A stretch of 64,000 bases of DNA from Trichobilharzia szidati (GCA_944472155.2 OX235279.1:117110110-117174109), one strand, 5' to 3'; counted from the stretch's first letter, positions 1 to 14,300 are shown. Made by a program: numbers and translations. The notes: generated by a model from the sequence alone, not told the origin.

Positions 1-1104
1 ACTTAATCTGCACCAATGAATTTACCACTTATAAATTTCATAAAGGGGGTTTAAAAAAATAAAATGCTTGGTGTACTTCAGCAATAACAAAGTGGTTTTT
101 TCTCTAAGTCTTTAACTATTTTAACAGTAAATAGGTGCGAGAAGAAAATAAATTTTACAATGACCTGAAATCTCAAAATAAACAGAAAATCGGTTTATTT
201 GAAGGGTTGTCTTCAAATCCAAAATACTCTTGATAAACGCTGAAATTCCATTCTTTCTCTGACTGATTACAACCTGTGATATCCTTTAATATTGGAAGCC
301 AAGAGTCACAAAAGACGTTCACACTAATAAGGCACCAATCGAATGGTAGTGTTTTTACCTGACTAATCCAAAATGTGATTCATGGTTTTTCTCTTCCAAA
401 ACCCGCGAATATATGGTAAAAATTTGACAACTAACATTTTAAAAACCGTTGTGTACAGTTTCTAAACTGCCATATATCATCACTGACTAACAGCTCTCTA
501 GCACTCATTATGATGAATGATAACAAGCTGTTACTTGATTTTACTAAAAATATGCACATCAGATGTGTGGAATCTTCAGAAAGAGTGGGAAACACAAAAA
601 ATATGAAAATATCCACCCACTAGAAAAGTACACGGGATGGATAACTAACTAATGTTTACAGTTGGGTGCCAATTTCCAGGAAAAGAAATCCAAATCATTC
701 CCTCCACCATGGGATGAGAAATATTTGTAATTCTAATGGGAAACTTTCTTTCTTAAAAACCACACTTGCAGCAAATGGTTAAATAACCGACTTATTGATA
801 AAAAACTTAAAAGATAAACAATCGTTTGGGAGTAGATTGTTGACTTTCCAGTTAATGATCTTGAGACTCCACTTCCGTTCCAACTGCTCTCACAGATTCC
901 CAGCACTTTTTAAAAGGATCTTCTCATTTCTTTTGCAATATGAACAACCTTCGCAGCTTCATATATCGTGCGGACGTTTTGCATCCTGGTTTTTTTCTTC
1001 ACTGAGAGGATACTTATTGTCTTCCCGAAAGGTTTCACCAGCCTCTATCACTTCGTCTCTCTTATTCCAGCAAAGAGTAAATCTATATGTTATATTATTC
1101 TTAT
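1..1104. other. Unannotated AT-rich flank
   Basis: No exon-like coding bias or recognisable repeat seen. The open frame starting at 795 is chance sequence until it runs into the RTE remnant near 1105. Confidence 0.5.
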
Positions 1105-2799
1105 TCTCTCTGAAGGCGATATTCAAGGAAATGTGTACAACTGTTCTAGGAGGAAAGAAGAAACAAGACAAGGAATGGCTGTCAACGGATACCTACCTGG
1201 AAGCTAATCTAGGGGAGGAGGATGGTGAAAGAGAAGGTGACTCAATGCAAAGATGGACAACAGGATGAGAAGCTGAGTTCAATGTACACTGCACTGAATA
1301 AAGAGAGAAGTAGAGAAGAGTGCCAGAAGAGACAAACGACAATTCTACGACACACTGGCAACTGAAGCAGAACGGGCGGGCTGCTGTTAAAAGAGAACTC
1401 AAGGCGTTATATCAAATAACCAGGTCTCTTTCTGGAAAAAGATCAACCCAGATGATAGAAAGAATAAAAGATACTTAAGGTAACCTGATTACCAGAGAAG
1501 AGAGGCTAATAAAACAGTGGGTTGATCAATTTATAGAACTGTTGAACGACCATTACCTGCAACACACCCAGAACTGCCTGCCAGTGTACACCACTTCCCC
1601 AACAAAAGCAGAAATCCTAAATGCGATCAAGCTACTGAAGTCCGGGAAGGTAGCATTACCAGACGACATTCCTCCCGAAGCACTGAAGACAGCCACAGAG
1701 ATTACGGCAGATGGTCTCATGCCATTAGTGCAGGAAGTTTGGAAGGAAGGAAGGGCCCCTAATAACTGAAAGAAGGGCAACCTAGTTAGGCCTCTGCAAG
1801 AACTGGCGTGGAATAATGCTCTTGTCTACGCTAAGTAAAATACTAAGTCACAACATCCTGGAGAGAATAAAAGATGCATTGGATACAGAACTTCGGCAGC
1901 ACGAAATAAGTTGGATTTAGGAAAGGCTAATCATATGCTGATCGAATTGCAACTCTACGCATCGTCATCGAACAAAACATAGAATAGCAGTCAAATCTCT
2001 CACTATCTCAACTTCATCGACTTTGAAAAGGCCTTCGCTAGACAGCGTTAACCGAGAAATTATTTGGAAACTGCTTCAAAATTATGGCATGCCTCAAGTG
2101 TTTGTCAACCTCATTTAACATCTGGCTTTATGACAGTGCTACGTTCCCGGAAAACGCAGTGAGGCGTTCTAAGTAAATACAGGAGTAAGACAAGCTGGTT
2201 GCCTATTACCGACGATGATATTCCTAATTGGGGTAGGCCGAATTATGCGAAAGACTGTGAAGAGTGAGGAGACGTCATCAGTTAATATTATCATTCAACA
2301 CTGTGTGATTTATCAAAATAAAATCTCCATAATGGAGTTTATACTCTGCCACAGTGCCCAAGTTTTATACTTATATTAATGAGACAGGAATACGAGAATA
2401 GTTCATGTCTAATTTCATACAAACTCGAAGATATGCAGGCTCCATAATGAAGGTCAAATGGCCTGCAAGCCAGAGAGGATTAGTGAAAAAAAACTCTGGC
2501 TGGGAACAAACCAAAAGGCTAGAGCCTATTGATCAACGAATATGTAAGAGAAAATGCGGAAGGATTGGGCATGCGTTGAGGAGACAGTCGAGTGACATCA
2601 CACGCAATGTAGGCCATTGCTCAAGTGGAATCCAAATGGGAAACGGCGAGTGCGTCTTTCTAGGGTGACATGGAGGAGATCGGGTGGAGAAGAGATGAGA
2701 GAGTTTGGGCAATCGAGGACCCAGATGTAGAGGACGGCAGTAAACAGAACAAAGTGGAGATGAAGTCCTATTTTCCACTAAAAACCCAAGGGAATAACA
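1105..2799 (+). mobile_element. Degenerate RTE-clade retrotransposon copy (endonuclease/RT to 3' end)
   Basis: Collinear with the better copy at 58-61 kb. VLGGKKKQDKEWLSTDTY matches the post-endonuclease region; 1542-1769 encodes EILNAIKLLKSGKVALPDD, the N-terminal RT motif; about 2000-2050 matches LNFIDFEKAF; 2160-2225 matches the GVRQAGCLL region; 2470-2799 matches the C-terminal domain and 3' tail (gaagtcctattttccac). Several frameshifts and stops are present, and the stretch between the FADD region and the thumb is deleted. A different repeat is inserted at 2270-2385. Non-functional. Confidence 0.85.
2270..2385 (+). repeat. Dispersed repeat family A, copy 1, nested in the RTE copy
   Basis: Family hallmark: CACTGTGTGA, an AT-rich AAAATAAAATCT stretch, ATGGAGTTATA, then CACAGTGCCCAAGTTTTATA. 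Here it interrupts RTE homology, which gives its ends: it begins near GTCATCAG and ends after TATACTTATATTA, with a similar GAGAC sequence on both sides that may be a target-site duplication. The RTE reading resumes directly after it. Confidence 0.7.
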
Positions 2800-4626
2800 C
2801 TGATAGGAATCTGTGTAGTAATCTAACTACTGCCTGGAGTAGGATAGTTAACTTTTCATCCAATCTCTTTTTTTCCGGGGTTAAGACTGACTATCAGTCA
2901 GGTGAACTATTAAGTTAGGCAGCTTACCTTCATATTAACTTGCCAGTCAACCATGACTTACTAGATAAGAGCAAATTCTTCTTACAGTCAGTGCTACGTC
3001 AGCTTTTCTAAAACCCATCATTATTGCGGAATTATTACTTAGGAATATGGAGCCATACGTATACATGAATTTTAAGAAATACAGTAAAATTATATGATCT
3101 AAAAATAAGGGGACTTCGTGCAAATTGGTAAATATTTATTATTTATATAGAATTATTTACTGGTAAATTATGCACACATTAAGCTGTTTAGTTGTACTCC
3201 CTCTCTCTTAGGCTATAAGATTCTGATACAATATTTTTTAGTCAATTATTATTTAGATGAGCAAAAACCAACAGTTTCTCAACTGTATTTCTTCTATATT
3301 ATGAATCTTAAGTGAATCTGAAAAAATGATTGAATGCATGACTCTACTTATTAGTAGTTAAATACTAACAATGAAAATAACCGGATACATATTTTAAGAT
3401 TTTGCTTAAATCTATTTAGTTGAAAGTTACGAAAAGTGGAATCAATAATATGCGAAAGATATTTGAATAAATATGAATCAGCTAGGACGTAAAAGTTTAT
3501 AGCCACTGAAAAATAGCAAATTCATTCCTTAGAATAGATACAAGCCTTTGTTAATATCCACTGACATACACTGCTTGTATTGTAAGTTGTTTTGATTTAC
3601 CGAGAATTCATACACCTAATTGGATATGTATTAGGCATTATACTGCGATTGAGAGGATAGTCCAGTATTTCCTAGTAAGTTTAGCAACTAGAATATCTGT
3701 AAGAGAAATCTGACGTTTAAACTTGGTTACAAGATGTGGAAAGGAAACTAGAGATTTATTACAAACTTATTTAATGGTAACACACTGCAGTGTTGCGATG
3801 CTTCCCAGCCACGTGACAGGACCAGCTTTGATTCCCGATCAGTGCATTCCTAAAAACGTGCATAGTTTACCAGTCTATAACTAGCCCTGAAAAGCGGGAA
3901 TATGAGTATAGGGTGAGCAACTACTCTCCATAAAAGCAGTATCATCCCTACCAACAATTCAAAGCTTGAAGTCATCTGTTCAGCTCAGAATACAGTGAAA
4001 GAAAACAAACAAATTAATTCTGAAGGCGACAAAGATGACACGACTGGGAAGGAAATCATTAATCTAAGCCACGTTAAAGATCGTAATATCTTTTTCACAC
4101 AGTGTATTCTATTGAACTGGATGGAGCCATCAATGAGATGAATCATCCTGACAACCATGAAATTTAAGACACAACCGGTACAATCTATTTTTTTAATAAA
4201 TAATATGAATAAATACAGTGCAAACCAAAGTAAGTACTTATACTTCAGCAAAACAATTAGTTTTTTTCAAAACATTCTGTAAAACCGTAAATAAAAAATA
4301 AGAAAACATAAGTCCAGGTTAAATTGGAAAATAGGCTAAAACAGCTGAAAACTGAAATATAGACAGTTGTGCCAAAGATTTGTACACTAATGATAAATTC
4401 GAATTCGAATTTGAAAAGTACTCAGCTTTTTAAAGTTAAGCAATAAGAGTGTTCAGCGGAATGACACTGCATCACTTCCAAAATAAATCAAAATATATTT
4501 TGATATGGGAAGAATACAATTACTGAATTAAAATATACCTGGACTTTATGAACAGAAGTTAAGTCAGAAACACTAGGATTTGACAATTCTTTGTTTACAT
4601 ATATATGTATACATATCACGAGAATT
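2800..4626. other. AT-rich stretch beyond the 3' end of the MKP gene, possible SINE trace
   Basis: No coding signal. Around 3775-3960 the sequence becomes GC-richer, with cagctttgattcccgatc, which faintly resembles a tRNA B box; this may be an old SINE but is too decayed to call. Confidence 0.3.
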
Positions 4627-4636
4627 TTTACAGGTA

Positions 4637-4642
4637 TTTATT
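4637..4642 (-). terminator. Candidate polyadenylation signal (AATAAA) of the MKP gene
   Basis: TTTATT on the plus strand reads AATAAA on the minus strand, 85 nt after the stop codon. It is the first canonical hexamer downstream of the stop. Such hexamers are common by chance in DNA this AT-rich. Confidence 0.4.
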
Positions 4643-4726
4643 TTTAGATAATTTTACTGAAAAGCTATGCATCTCACTTACACTTCTTTAAACTTGACGA
4701 CAAGTTTCGGTGACACAACTTTTAAA

Positions 4727-5322
4727 TTAATCGTGAGTTTTTATGAGTCTGGTTGAACCTGATTTAGATTCATGTGAATCATGACGGGAAAGAGGATGTC
4801 GGCGGTTTGTACGTGTTGTGGTACTGACTGACCAAGTAGAATTGAGAGATTTATTGGAATTCTTATTAAATTCATGCAATGACATGGGGGATGGAATAAA
4901 TGGAGGTGTACTGGTTTTACTTGAAGTACTAATTCTATGAAACGCAGATGGAGTACACGGTTTTGAGCTTTTCCAGTTGGACGATAGACTGACGCTACGT
5001 AACAGTTTGTTTTTACGTAATTTACAAGTTAAGTTCTCTGCACTATTGCGCGTAGACAGCTTATCTTTTGATTTGGAGTTACTTCGATGACAGAATATGG
5101 ATGACTTATGACTGTGAAGATCTTCATAATAGGCTTGAAGTTGTCCCATAAAGTGTAGATTTGGTCCAGCCACAGATCTACGGGCTTGTACATATTCCAA
5201 TGCTTTGTAAACATTCAGCATCCGATTACTGTATAGAAGATAAGCAATGACAACAGCTACTGAACGTGACACACCGGCTAAACAGTGGACAAGAACAATT
5301 CCATTTTGCTTTCTTGCTTTTT
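4727..5322 (-). CDS. MKP coding exon 4: P-loop, C-terminal half of the DSP domain, Ser/Thr tail
   Basis: Acceptor ccatttgccAG at 5324-5323; the reading frame ends at TAA (4729-4727). The first residues EKARKQNGIVLVHCLAGVSRS contain the PTP loop, with Cys393 as nucleophile, Arg399 for phosphate binding and Ser400 after it. NLHFMGQLQAYYEDL closes the catalytic domain near residue 430. The remaining ~147 residues are low-complexity, rich in Ser, Thr, Asn and Lys, with a basic/hydrophobic run KLRKNKLLRSVSLS and several SP/TP sites (PCTPSAF, STPPFIPSP), a composition seen in C-terminal tails of long MKPs. A tail function is inference only. Confidence 0.94.
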
Positions 5323-8300
5323 CTGGCAAATGGAAAAATGGGTAGGAGGATTTAACAAACTACAAGGAAAAAAAATTAAACAGTTAGACTATGAAATACA
5401 TACTCTTACTGTTCATATGAAGATAGGGTTTCAGTTTGCCCCGGGCTACACTATTTATCAATTGCACAAATAAATCATTAGGTTTAGGAAAGCCATCAAA
5501 CTTTATTGTCAATGACACCCTGACAGCTTTTGGAGGAGCACAACGGTTAATGGTGACGATTTATTGAGTTAGTTTTTAAAATCGTCTTAGGTTCGTTTTA
5601 CTCAGAGCAGTAGCTGAAGTAATACACTAGTCAGCCATATTTTAAGCTTTTCTTTTAGATTTGCGTGATAACTAGTTCATTTGAACACATGGTACAATAT
5701 TTTTGTATAGTTTACAAGTTTCTGAGTTTGCAGAAAATTCAACAGTAGCACTTATGTAGAACTAATAAATTTAGCCTAATTATGATATATAATGTTGGCG
5801 AAAACTGTGATTCAGTAAAAATGAGCATTAAGATGAACTCTAGTTTGCTGCTCTTCCAGAAGTATTTGTGAACAGCTGGTACCTCTCGAAAGTTTGAAAA
5901 GCTTGGGTAAATATAGAGCATTTGTTCATTTAATACCCTTGAGAATAAAAAAAAAGCCACTTACAAAAACAAAAGTATTTCTAAAAAATTGCTTGAAAAA
6001 GAGGTATTCAGTGAGGTCCGATTATTATTTTGTGGAACAACAAATGCCGAACAGTTTTCGTTAAACTTTTTTCATCACCTTTTCAGTAGACTTTCTCTGC
6101 TGGCAATGAATGATTCAATATAAAAGACTTATTCATGAACAATTCTGAGTTCATAATGAATTTTGCTTTTCATACTCTATCGTTCGTAATTGGAACTAAT
6201 GTCTTCCATAAGCTGGGAAATATACTTATAAGACTGGCAGAAGGTACCAACCACCTTAAAAGTAACCGAAATATTTAAAGCAAAAATAGGAAAAGAATTT
6301 CCGATAATTTCTGGTTGGAATTTTCTCAAGTAATAAATCTTGAATTTGCTGTTCGAGAGACAAATTTTCTTCACTGACTATCTCACAAACTAGGGAAGTC
6401 ACTCCACCCCCAAGGTACTGATAGCTGGCGAAATCTTAGCATGGATCCGAAGACCCGTTTGGCATTTACCAACATGCGGATTCTTTGGTTCAGGTTTGAT
6501 ATACGTTTGCTCATGAAAGGACATGCGTACTGATCACCGGTTTACTAAGTCCTTCATTACAAAAATCAGACGTAGTCGCTGAACCTGAAGGATATGGAGA
6601 AGCTAACCGTCTTTGACCATAGGTTTCTGTGCGCTGCCTATCATCTTTGGTGGTTTAATATGATCTGTTATAAGACAACTTGTGAAAAGGTGTGACTAAA
6701 TTGATATGATTATGAGCGATAATTTATGCTCGAAACATCGTCCAGTTGTTAATACTGCATTACTGTGGGATTATTAAAATAAACTTATATAATGTGGAAT
6801 TACATTCTACCACGGTGCCCACGTTCTACACTAACATTATAATGAGGTTTTAAATGAGGAAAGAAGGTCACTCAATAACATTGTGAAGCTGTATAGACTG
6901 ACATAGTTAGGAAATGTGTTGCCCATGGCAAAAAATCAACTAGTCGAGCATTATAGCTGACATTAGAGTAGGCTAGGAAAGAGTTGGGGGTTGAGAAGTC
7001 AAAACCTGCCATCAGCTGATGAAGCCTCTTACTTTTGGTTTGAGCCACGCAGAGACTTCCTTAATTGGATCGCTGGGGCTGCAGCAACCTATCGCTTGAG
7101 ACGGTTTGTGATATGCTTCAAAATCATTTACAAAGAGACAGTAGCATTCACTCTTTGTGATGTTCCAAACCCATAAATCCTCATCATATTCCCTGTAATT
7201 ATCCTTTATAGTTTCTTCTCATTAATTGTTTCTCTACATTTGAGTACTTGACAAACCAATGCAGGATGAAAACTCAGCTCACTTTGGTTTCCTGAGCTAG
7301 TTTTGGTATATACTGTCTTATTTCTTTCTTACTTTTCCATATTTCTACATATGAAATGCCTAAAATGCATTTACAAATATGCAAATGTTACTTACATACT
7401 TTGAATGCATACCTGACTAAATCTATTCCACACTTCAGTCACTCAACACTTACCCTTTTGTAAAAGTGGGACAATAAATTATAATCATAAGAAAATACAA
7501 AAAGTGCTCTACAGCGTATTAAGGTATAAAGATAATTAATCTTGTAACAAAATCTCATCAGATAATAATACTAAAAATAAAGCATAACACACTGCAAATT
7601 TGTAAAAAAGTTTAGATGGTCGTCAAAATTCTGGACTACACCAAGGTTATAGTTAAAACTTTCAGCAAACTAAAAAGTAAACTGGAAACCAATCTGTTAT
7701 AAAAAACAAGCAAAAGGAAAATTGTGTTTAAATGAAGCCTAATTTTAAATTTATACAGGAATTTTTGATTTCCTTTTAAAAACTAGTAGAAAGTTGGAAA
7801 TGCAAGAGAAAAGAATGTCATTATTTAAATTTGTGTGCTCCTTTATAGTGCATGTTCAATTAAGATAAATTTTCTATGGATTTCATAACAACACAAAATA
7901 AATATCATTGTTAATCCACTTATTTTAATATTTAGATTATGGGTTTTTGTACGGAATAAGATTAAATTTAATGCAAATTTCGTCAAGCACCAGAAACCAA
8001 GGAAAACCAAACGGCTGCCTTGCCCTAATTTGGGATTATTCAGCAGTGATCACTCATGATCTCACAAGGGATCAAACCCGGGATCCTTCTAGTGCGAAAC
8101 CAAGGTCACTGACCATTCAGACACTTTGACTAACAGTCAGTGATCTGGGAACTCTGAATATGTCAATTATTTTGAGCTTATCTAACATGATCCTTGAAGT
8201 TAAATTATTCAGAAATGGAAATTAAAAATTTAGATTGCAGTCTAAAATGATCGGGTGATTAGCATCATAATATGAAATAACTTCAAACAATTATAGGAGA

Positions 8301-11300
8301 AAGTAATTTAAAAATTACTTACTTACGATTCAAAATATTTCAAAATATCAAAAAAGTTTACATATGGGAAGCAAAAAAGTAAGTCAATAAATCCCACACG
8401 TACCTATAAACTGTACAGCTCTGTCAAAGGCCGGACGCAAATTTTGGTCAGTTGTATCCGATGCCGGTATATGAAGATACTGTATGCGATTCAACCTTTT
8501 AAATGGCATAGGGAGAGTATCTGTCACATTGATTATGTGAGTAACGTTCAACTGTCGAAGTAAGTCAACATCTTGTGAATCACGTGCATTGCCTTTCCAT
8601 AAAATAGTGAAATAAGTGAGCTTTATTAGTTTTCGAAAATGTTTTTGCATAGCTTGAATATTTCAAATTTAATTTGAAATAAGTGTATATACATATATAA
8701 AAATGTTTCCTGAAATTTAACTGAGTGAAACAACCATAACATTAAAAAGGAGCACACAAATAAATCAGACCAACCGAAAAGCAGTTTGAGCTGGGCTTAG
8801 ATAAATATAGTGCAACCTGTTAAATCAGCAGATGTCAGGTACAGAGTCAAACAGACACTGTGAATCTGTTTCCAGACTATTCACAAAATTTATAAAGACG
8901 TAACTGGTTTATTCGAAATATTCTGAATGATCTCATTATCCAACAGTACACTATTCCTGTTTTCCTATGAAGGCATCACTTCTTATAAATGGTGAAAAAT
9001 TCACAGGTTAGTGTTGTGATCACACTGATCTGCTTAATACACCCATCTATTTCACATAAGTTACTTTGACGTACTTTTTTATATTACTTAGTTATATGCG
9101 TCATGTAGTTCTTCTGGTCGCTCCAATAAAAATGAAGAAGAAATTATCATGTGGAGACTTCTTTTCCGAGGAAATCGCCGATACATCCTGTTAAATTAGT
9201 CTCACCAAAAACTCATAATTTTACATATCCTTATATTTTTCAGAAGAAATCCAGTTACTCAAACAAATATCTGTTTGCTAATTTTAAAATGAGAATTCAT
9301 TTTATTGACATAAAACAAAAAGATGGAAAATAATTTTAACATTCTCTACTCGTGTACATAACCACAGCTGAAAGTCGGTCTGGTAATTCGCGATGTATTC
9401 ATGCTACTTCCCTGAGAAACTGTTGTCACTTTAAAAAACAATTCAGCAGCCAAGATGTTCAGAACAACATGAGGTAAACTAAGGAGAAGTCAATGGGTCG
9501 AGTTCATCAATGTTAGTGACAAAGAGTTGACTTTAATATGTAGCCACCAGGTCAAAATCAATAGCGTATGTTCCCATATCCTATTGGTTTACGCTTTTCG
9601 CACTTAAAATCCCACACTTAGGTTAACCTTATTGACACCAGTACGAATTTGAAGAATACTTATCTTGAATTTTAGAAGCAACACGAAAGACATTTACACT
9701 TCAAGTCGGTTTGCCCATTTATAATATAAGATAAGCATATATTACAGACGTTTTTGAATGTCATAAATTTGATCCTGATAGCCGGGTTCGTATAGACGTG
9801 TTATTCAGTGTATGTCTGTATTCTGTTGCTTCAATGCAGCATATTTCTTTTATTTCAGTTTCAGGCACCCTAGCTTGAAGAAGGATATTCTTTGCTCAAC
9901 TTTTTATAAATGTCTGAATGAATATTTTCGGTATATATTTGTGTTTAAAATATCCTATACATCGCCTACTAACAATCTTTGGAATTGTTGTACTCTCTTG
10001 GCACCAAACAAATAATGTTGTTCCGTAACACGCAATTAAATAAGGGAATTAATATAATCTAGGTGGTATGCTAAATGGAGCAATTAAACAGTTACTAGTA
10101 TGTGTTTTACAGCCTACATAAATCTTTTTCAAATAATTCTGACAGATTTAAGAAATAGAAACTACCTTTAAAAATTCTGTTTATTTTGACACTAAGACTT
10201 TTTCTAAGAAATACCACATACTGGTGAGTGCATTTTCTTTGTTTTACTATTTATAAATGAGTGATTCAACTGATCGATTCGTAGGAAAATATCTTGATTT
10301 CGAAGTGTTATTCACATAAGTTTGATGGTGAGAAACAGTTAGCAGACATTTGCTGTCTTGCTGTAGTTTCCTCTGAACGACCATTGCCAACCAAAGAATC
10401 ACAACAATTTTGTCTGATTTTGTTGATCCAGAATCGTTTGTCAACATATAAGTTATTACAAATTATTTCAATGACTTATGTCAGGTTAACTAAAGACTTA
10501 CTAGCTATTTGTACTATGAAAGCATTTTCGTATTATGAGACGAAATAAACAGTAATTTAAAAGTTGAGTTTTGAAAATATTTGACCATACCCAAGTACTC
10601 TGTTTATCGCCAGTCTCCTGAATGACTGTTTAAAAACCGAACGGAAGCACTGACCGCTCGTAAGGCAAAATCAAGTCTATAATTCAGTTTACACGGGCTT
10701 ATGAAGTTTTTATTGTTCCCTTGGGTTCCTAGTGGAACATAGGGCTTATGAAGTCACTCTACTGATATAAGCTCCCTTACATTGAAAGTCCTCACTGTGT
10801 ATTAAGAAACAGATGAAACAGAAGGGTGCCATTAGTTTGACACCTTACTCAAATGTTCTCTTTCAATCTTCAGCCTCCCGCTTCACTGCAATCGCTGTAA
10901 ATAAAATGCCTGTGTTCGTTACTCTACATTATATAAGCGATACATCATCGTCTTTCTTATCTAAACTTCCTGTTTATTCATATTATTTTAAGTTTTCTTA
11001 ATCCGTGTTTACACTACCATATTTTCATATCCACTCTTCCTCTTTATTTTGTCATTTTACTATTTCTACATATTCAATCCCTGATTGCATAAACAATTAT
11101 TCATCATATTAGTTTTTTTATCCAAACATCCTGTATATTTTGTTATTTCTACATTTCTAACCCCCAATTGCACAATGTCAATCGTCTTAGTTATTATGCT
11201 ACTTTGTTTGAGTTTTACCCATCCCCCTGTTTGTTATGTCATTTTAATTCCTAATTGTAATTTTTATTAATTTGACCCCTAACCAGAAATTATTCTGGAA

Positions 11301-14300
11301 CTTTCCTATCCGTTTGATATAAATACACGAATGTACAGCCTAGATGATGACTTCGTCGAAAAGAAAATTTTCTTCGCTGCAATTGTCTTTTTATTAACAT
11401 CATCAGTAACTGGAAGAATTTTTGAGCACAATATTTTTTCATAATCATATTGTATGTACTCACACGCATTCCTGCTTTGCTTTATATAACCTTACTCTCT
11501 CTTATAATAAACTTTACGATTCACACAAGTGAATGAACAAAATATTAAAAAAAATATTTTTAGAAACATTGGTCAATAATAAAAAGTAAACACTAATCAC
11601 AGCTTATATGAACTCATATTATTAACGCTCATTTCTTCAGGTTGTAGTAACTGACACATTTGACTGAACATATTGTAAAAAGTCAGTATATTGAATTTTA
11701 AAAAGCAGGTTGTTCAGTAAATTTATGACATTGTTGCAAATTGATGAGTAAGAATATCATTGTGAAATTTTAAATGTAACTATCTTAATCTTTTACTTTC
11801 TTATTATAACCCATGGAGTATTTCTGTCATTTATCAACTTAGTTTAAATGAACTGCAGATCAGTAAAAATTGAGGCTTTCGTCAGCTTTTCGGGATTAGC
11901 CTGAAGCTGAAAGCACCAAAGAAGGCATTAGACTGAACTGATCTGAAACAACAGTTTTTTCTCTTGATTACTGTTTTGTCTCTGAATACATACTCTACTG
12001 ACTATATAAACAAAATCCCTAGGGTTTATCTTCATTAAATAACTGTAACGATTATATTTAAATATATCATAACAGTTTCTAAACAGATGCATTAAATGAT
12101 GCATTTTAATCTGTCTATTTGTTTTCGGAAATTCGCACTACTTTATTATTGACTTCCTGCGAATACTAAACATTATTAACGATTTTCTTTAGCGTGTGTG
12201 AATAAGGTATTGCGGACACTCTTCAGACAAATTACTGTAAAACCTAATGTACTGTTAAAATTCTGAAGTGTAAAGCTCTACCCAAAATATACCAAAGGTC
12301 AGCTGACAGACAAACCAACGTAACATACACTACGTGACATTCAAATTGGCACTTATCAGCAATGTATTTGGATACATGAGACTAAAATCTTTTCAACACA
12401 TCAAAAATACTCTCATTTCAGTGTAATTAAGAAAACTAATCTTAAAGAATTCACATCAAGAAACCTTTCACGAGTTTTTCCAACGGATATTCTAATTTTT
12501 CACGTTTTTTCATCAATACAAAGTGAGTAGATTAAAACAGTACATTTCTGTCTGGTTCGTTACTTTATTAGTATCTCCTCAGTTTCCTTACTCGTTTCAC
12601 ACACCTTTATGAGTATCACACAACTGCCTAAGCATAAATGTAAAATAAGAGGTCCGCAAACTTAAGGTGAACGTACAGACAAGGACCTTCCAAAGATCAA
12701 GGGAATCGTGCACGTAATGATGGTGTGTATCTTGTTCAGTGTTTTTTCCTCAGATGAAATCCATTCTTAGTCCATTTCAGTTTTGCTTATATTCTGTATG
12801 CTTAAGATTTCCCAGTTTTCTTTAATCTAGATGTTTTCTATAGTTGGGTTGTCTTCATGTACCTCAAATAATTGAAGAGTTTACAATTTGAAATAGCAGT
12901 CGGTTGAGCAAAAGTTTCTGTATTTTAGGTATAAGAAAGGTATCGTCTTTTGAATGTTATCACAAGTACCACAGTATAAATTTGACTAAGGTTCACGACT
13001 ATTTGATATTTTGCATTACTTTTGATGCATATACCTAGGTTTGATTTTGAAAGGTTTATTTATAACGACCGTGTATACATAAATATACCTTTTGCTGTAG
13101 TTGTATTTTCCGAACAGAATGGTTTAGTTATGAAGCTTTTTTTTGTTTTTTTAGACACCTTCTGTGCAGCCTTCAATGTGAATTCAACCTTTAGAATCCC
13201 CCTGGAATTTATTAGTCATCTTTCCAGGTGACTTTGAGTGTCACTGATTATTTCGGTCGATTTTCTCACTCCCCAGTTCACTTTTAATGGTATGTATTAT
13301 TTTGTTAACCTGACAATTAACCTTTTGACAATGTGACTTCTTTCTTATCGTTTGATTAGGCTGATCTATGTCAGTCTGTTTGCCGATTGTATGTTCATCT
13401 GAGTAGCAGGCTTCTAGGCACTTCCAAGCATTTCCGGTGTCTTCTCTGTCTAAGATTTGCACATTTCCCCTGGTCGAATTGATGTCCATTGTTGTCTGTG
13501 TGCCTTGATATTATAGAACGGATATCATGTCTTTTGACAATCAGTCTATACCTGTGGATGCAAATTCGAAGGTTTTGCCAATCTCGGCCAATATTTTTTC
13601 GCAATTGCTGCACTTTATCATGTAGACGATGTTTGTTCTGACATTTTTGTTGTTGTATCTTTTGGTTGACATAGTGTAAATTAAAATTATTTCGTCTGTA
13701 CGTGAGTGAAATCTATTCCAAAAGGTTTCTGCAGTCTCGCAGTGATCTCACAGATGTGCTCCAGATATAATGGAACGATTTTTTCTTTAAGATTCCATTG
13801 CATGATTTTGAACTGGTAGGTTGTGTTGACGCTACATATCTTTTAAGAAGGCTGTACAGGTATCCATTTTCCTGGAAGACGGTCATAGAAGCTTCTCATC
13901 CACTCCCCTAAGGCTAGGGTACTGCAGTTTTTTCTGTCTCTCTTAAAAAAAATTAATGAACTATTCAGTTGTTTCTGCTGTAACTGACTATTTGATCTGC
14001 ATGAATCGATTTTACATAAACTTGAGTCTGTATTTTTCCTGCACTTATTTGCTTCACCAAGATGTCTAAAGGTGGAACTTTTCATCAGATTTCTCTTCTA
14101 TTATAGATTAGATGTCGTAAAAGACATTGATTAGATCCTAAGTGTTCACTAAATCATTTATTCTAATTATCATGAATGCACCTTCCACGTAACATATTCA
14201 AATATTAGGTTTGCTATTTGGCGGAATTATGATTTCAGGACTTTTCATTACAGCTCTTACAAATAATTCTAGTGTGGGTGATGCTATGTGTCTTTTCACA

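Larger units (their letters stand above)
5323..8403 (-). other. MKP intron 3 (3.1 kb)
   Basis: GT at 8403-8402, AG at 5324-5323. It contains an RTE remnant (6428-6665), a dispersed-repeat copy (6684-6841) and a decayed SINE (7965-8150). I see no other gene in it. Confidence 0.88.

Noticed and set aside
11343..11410. Hammerhead at gatgatgacttcgtcgaaaag
   Set aside because: GATGA and GAAA are present, but stem I cannot be paired and stem II has at most two or three pairs.
13843..14085. 80-residue minus-strand frame as the end of the Penelope RT
   Set aside because: It lies in the right place but shows no convincing RT motif, so the element was called only from 13240 to 13800.
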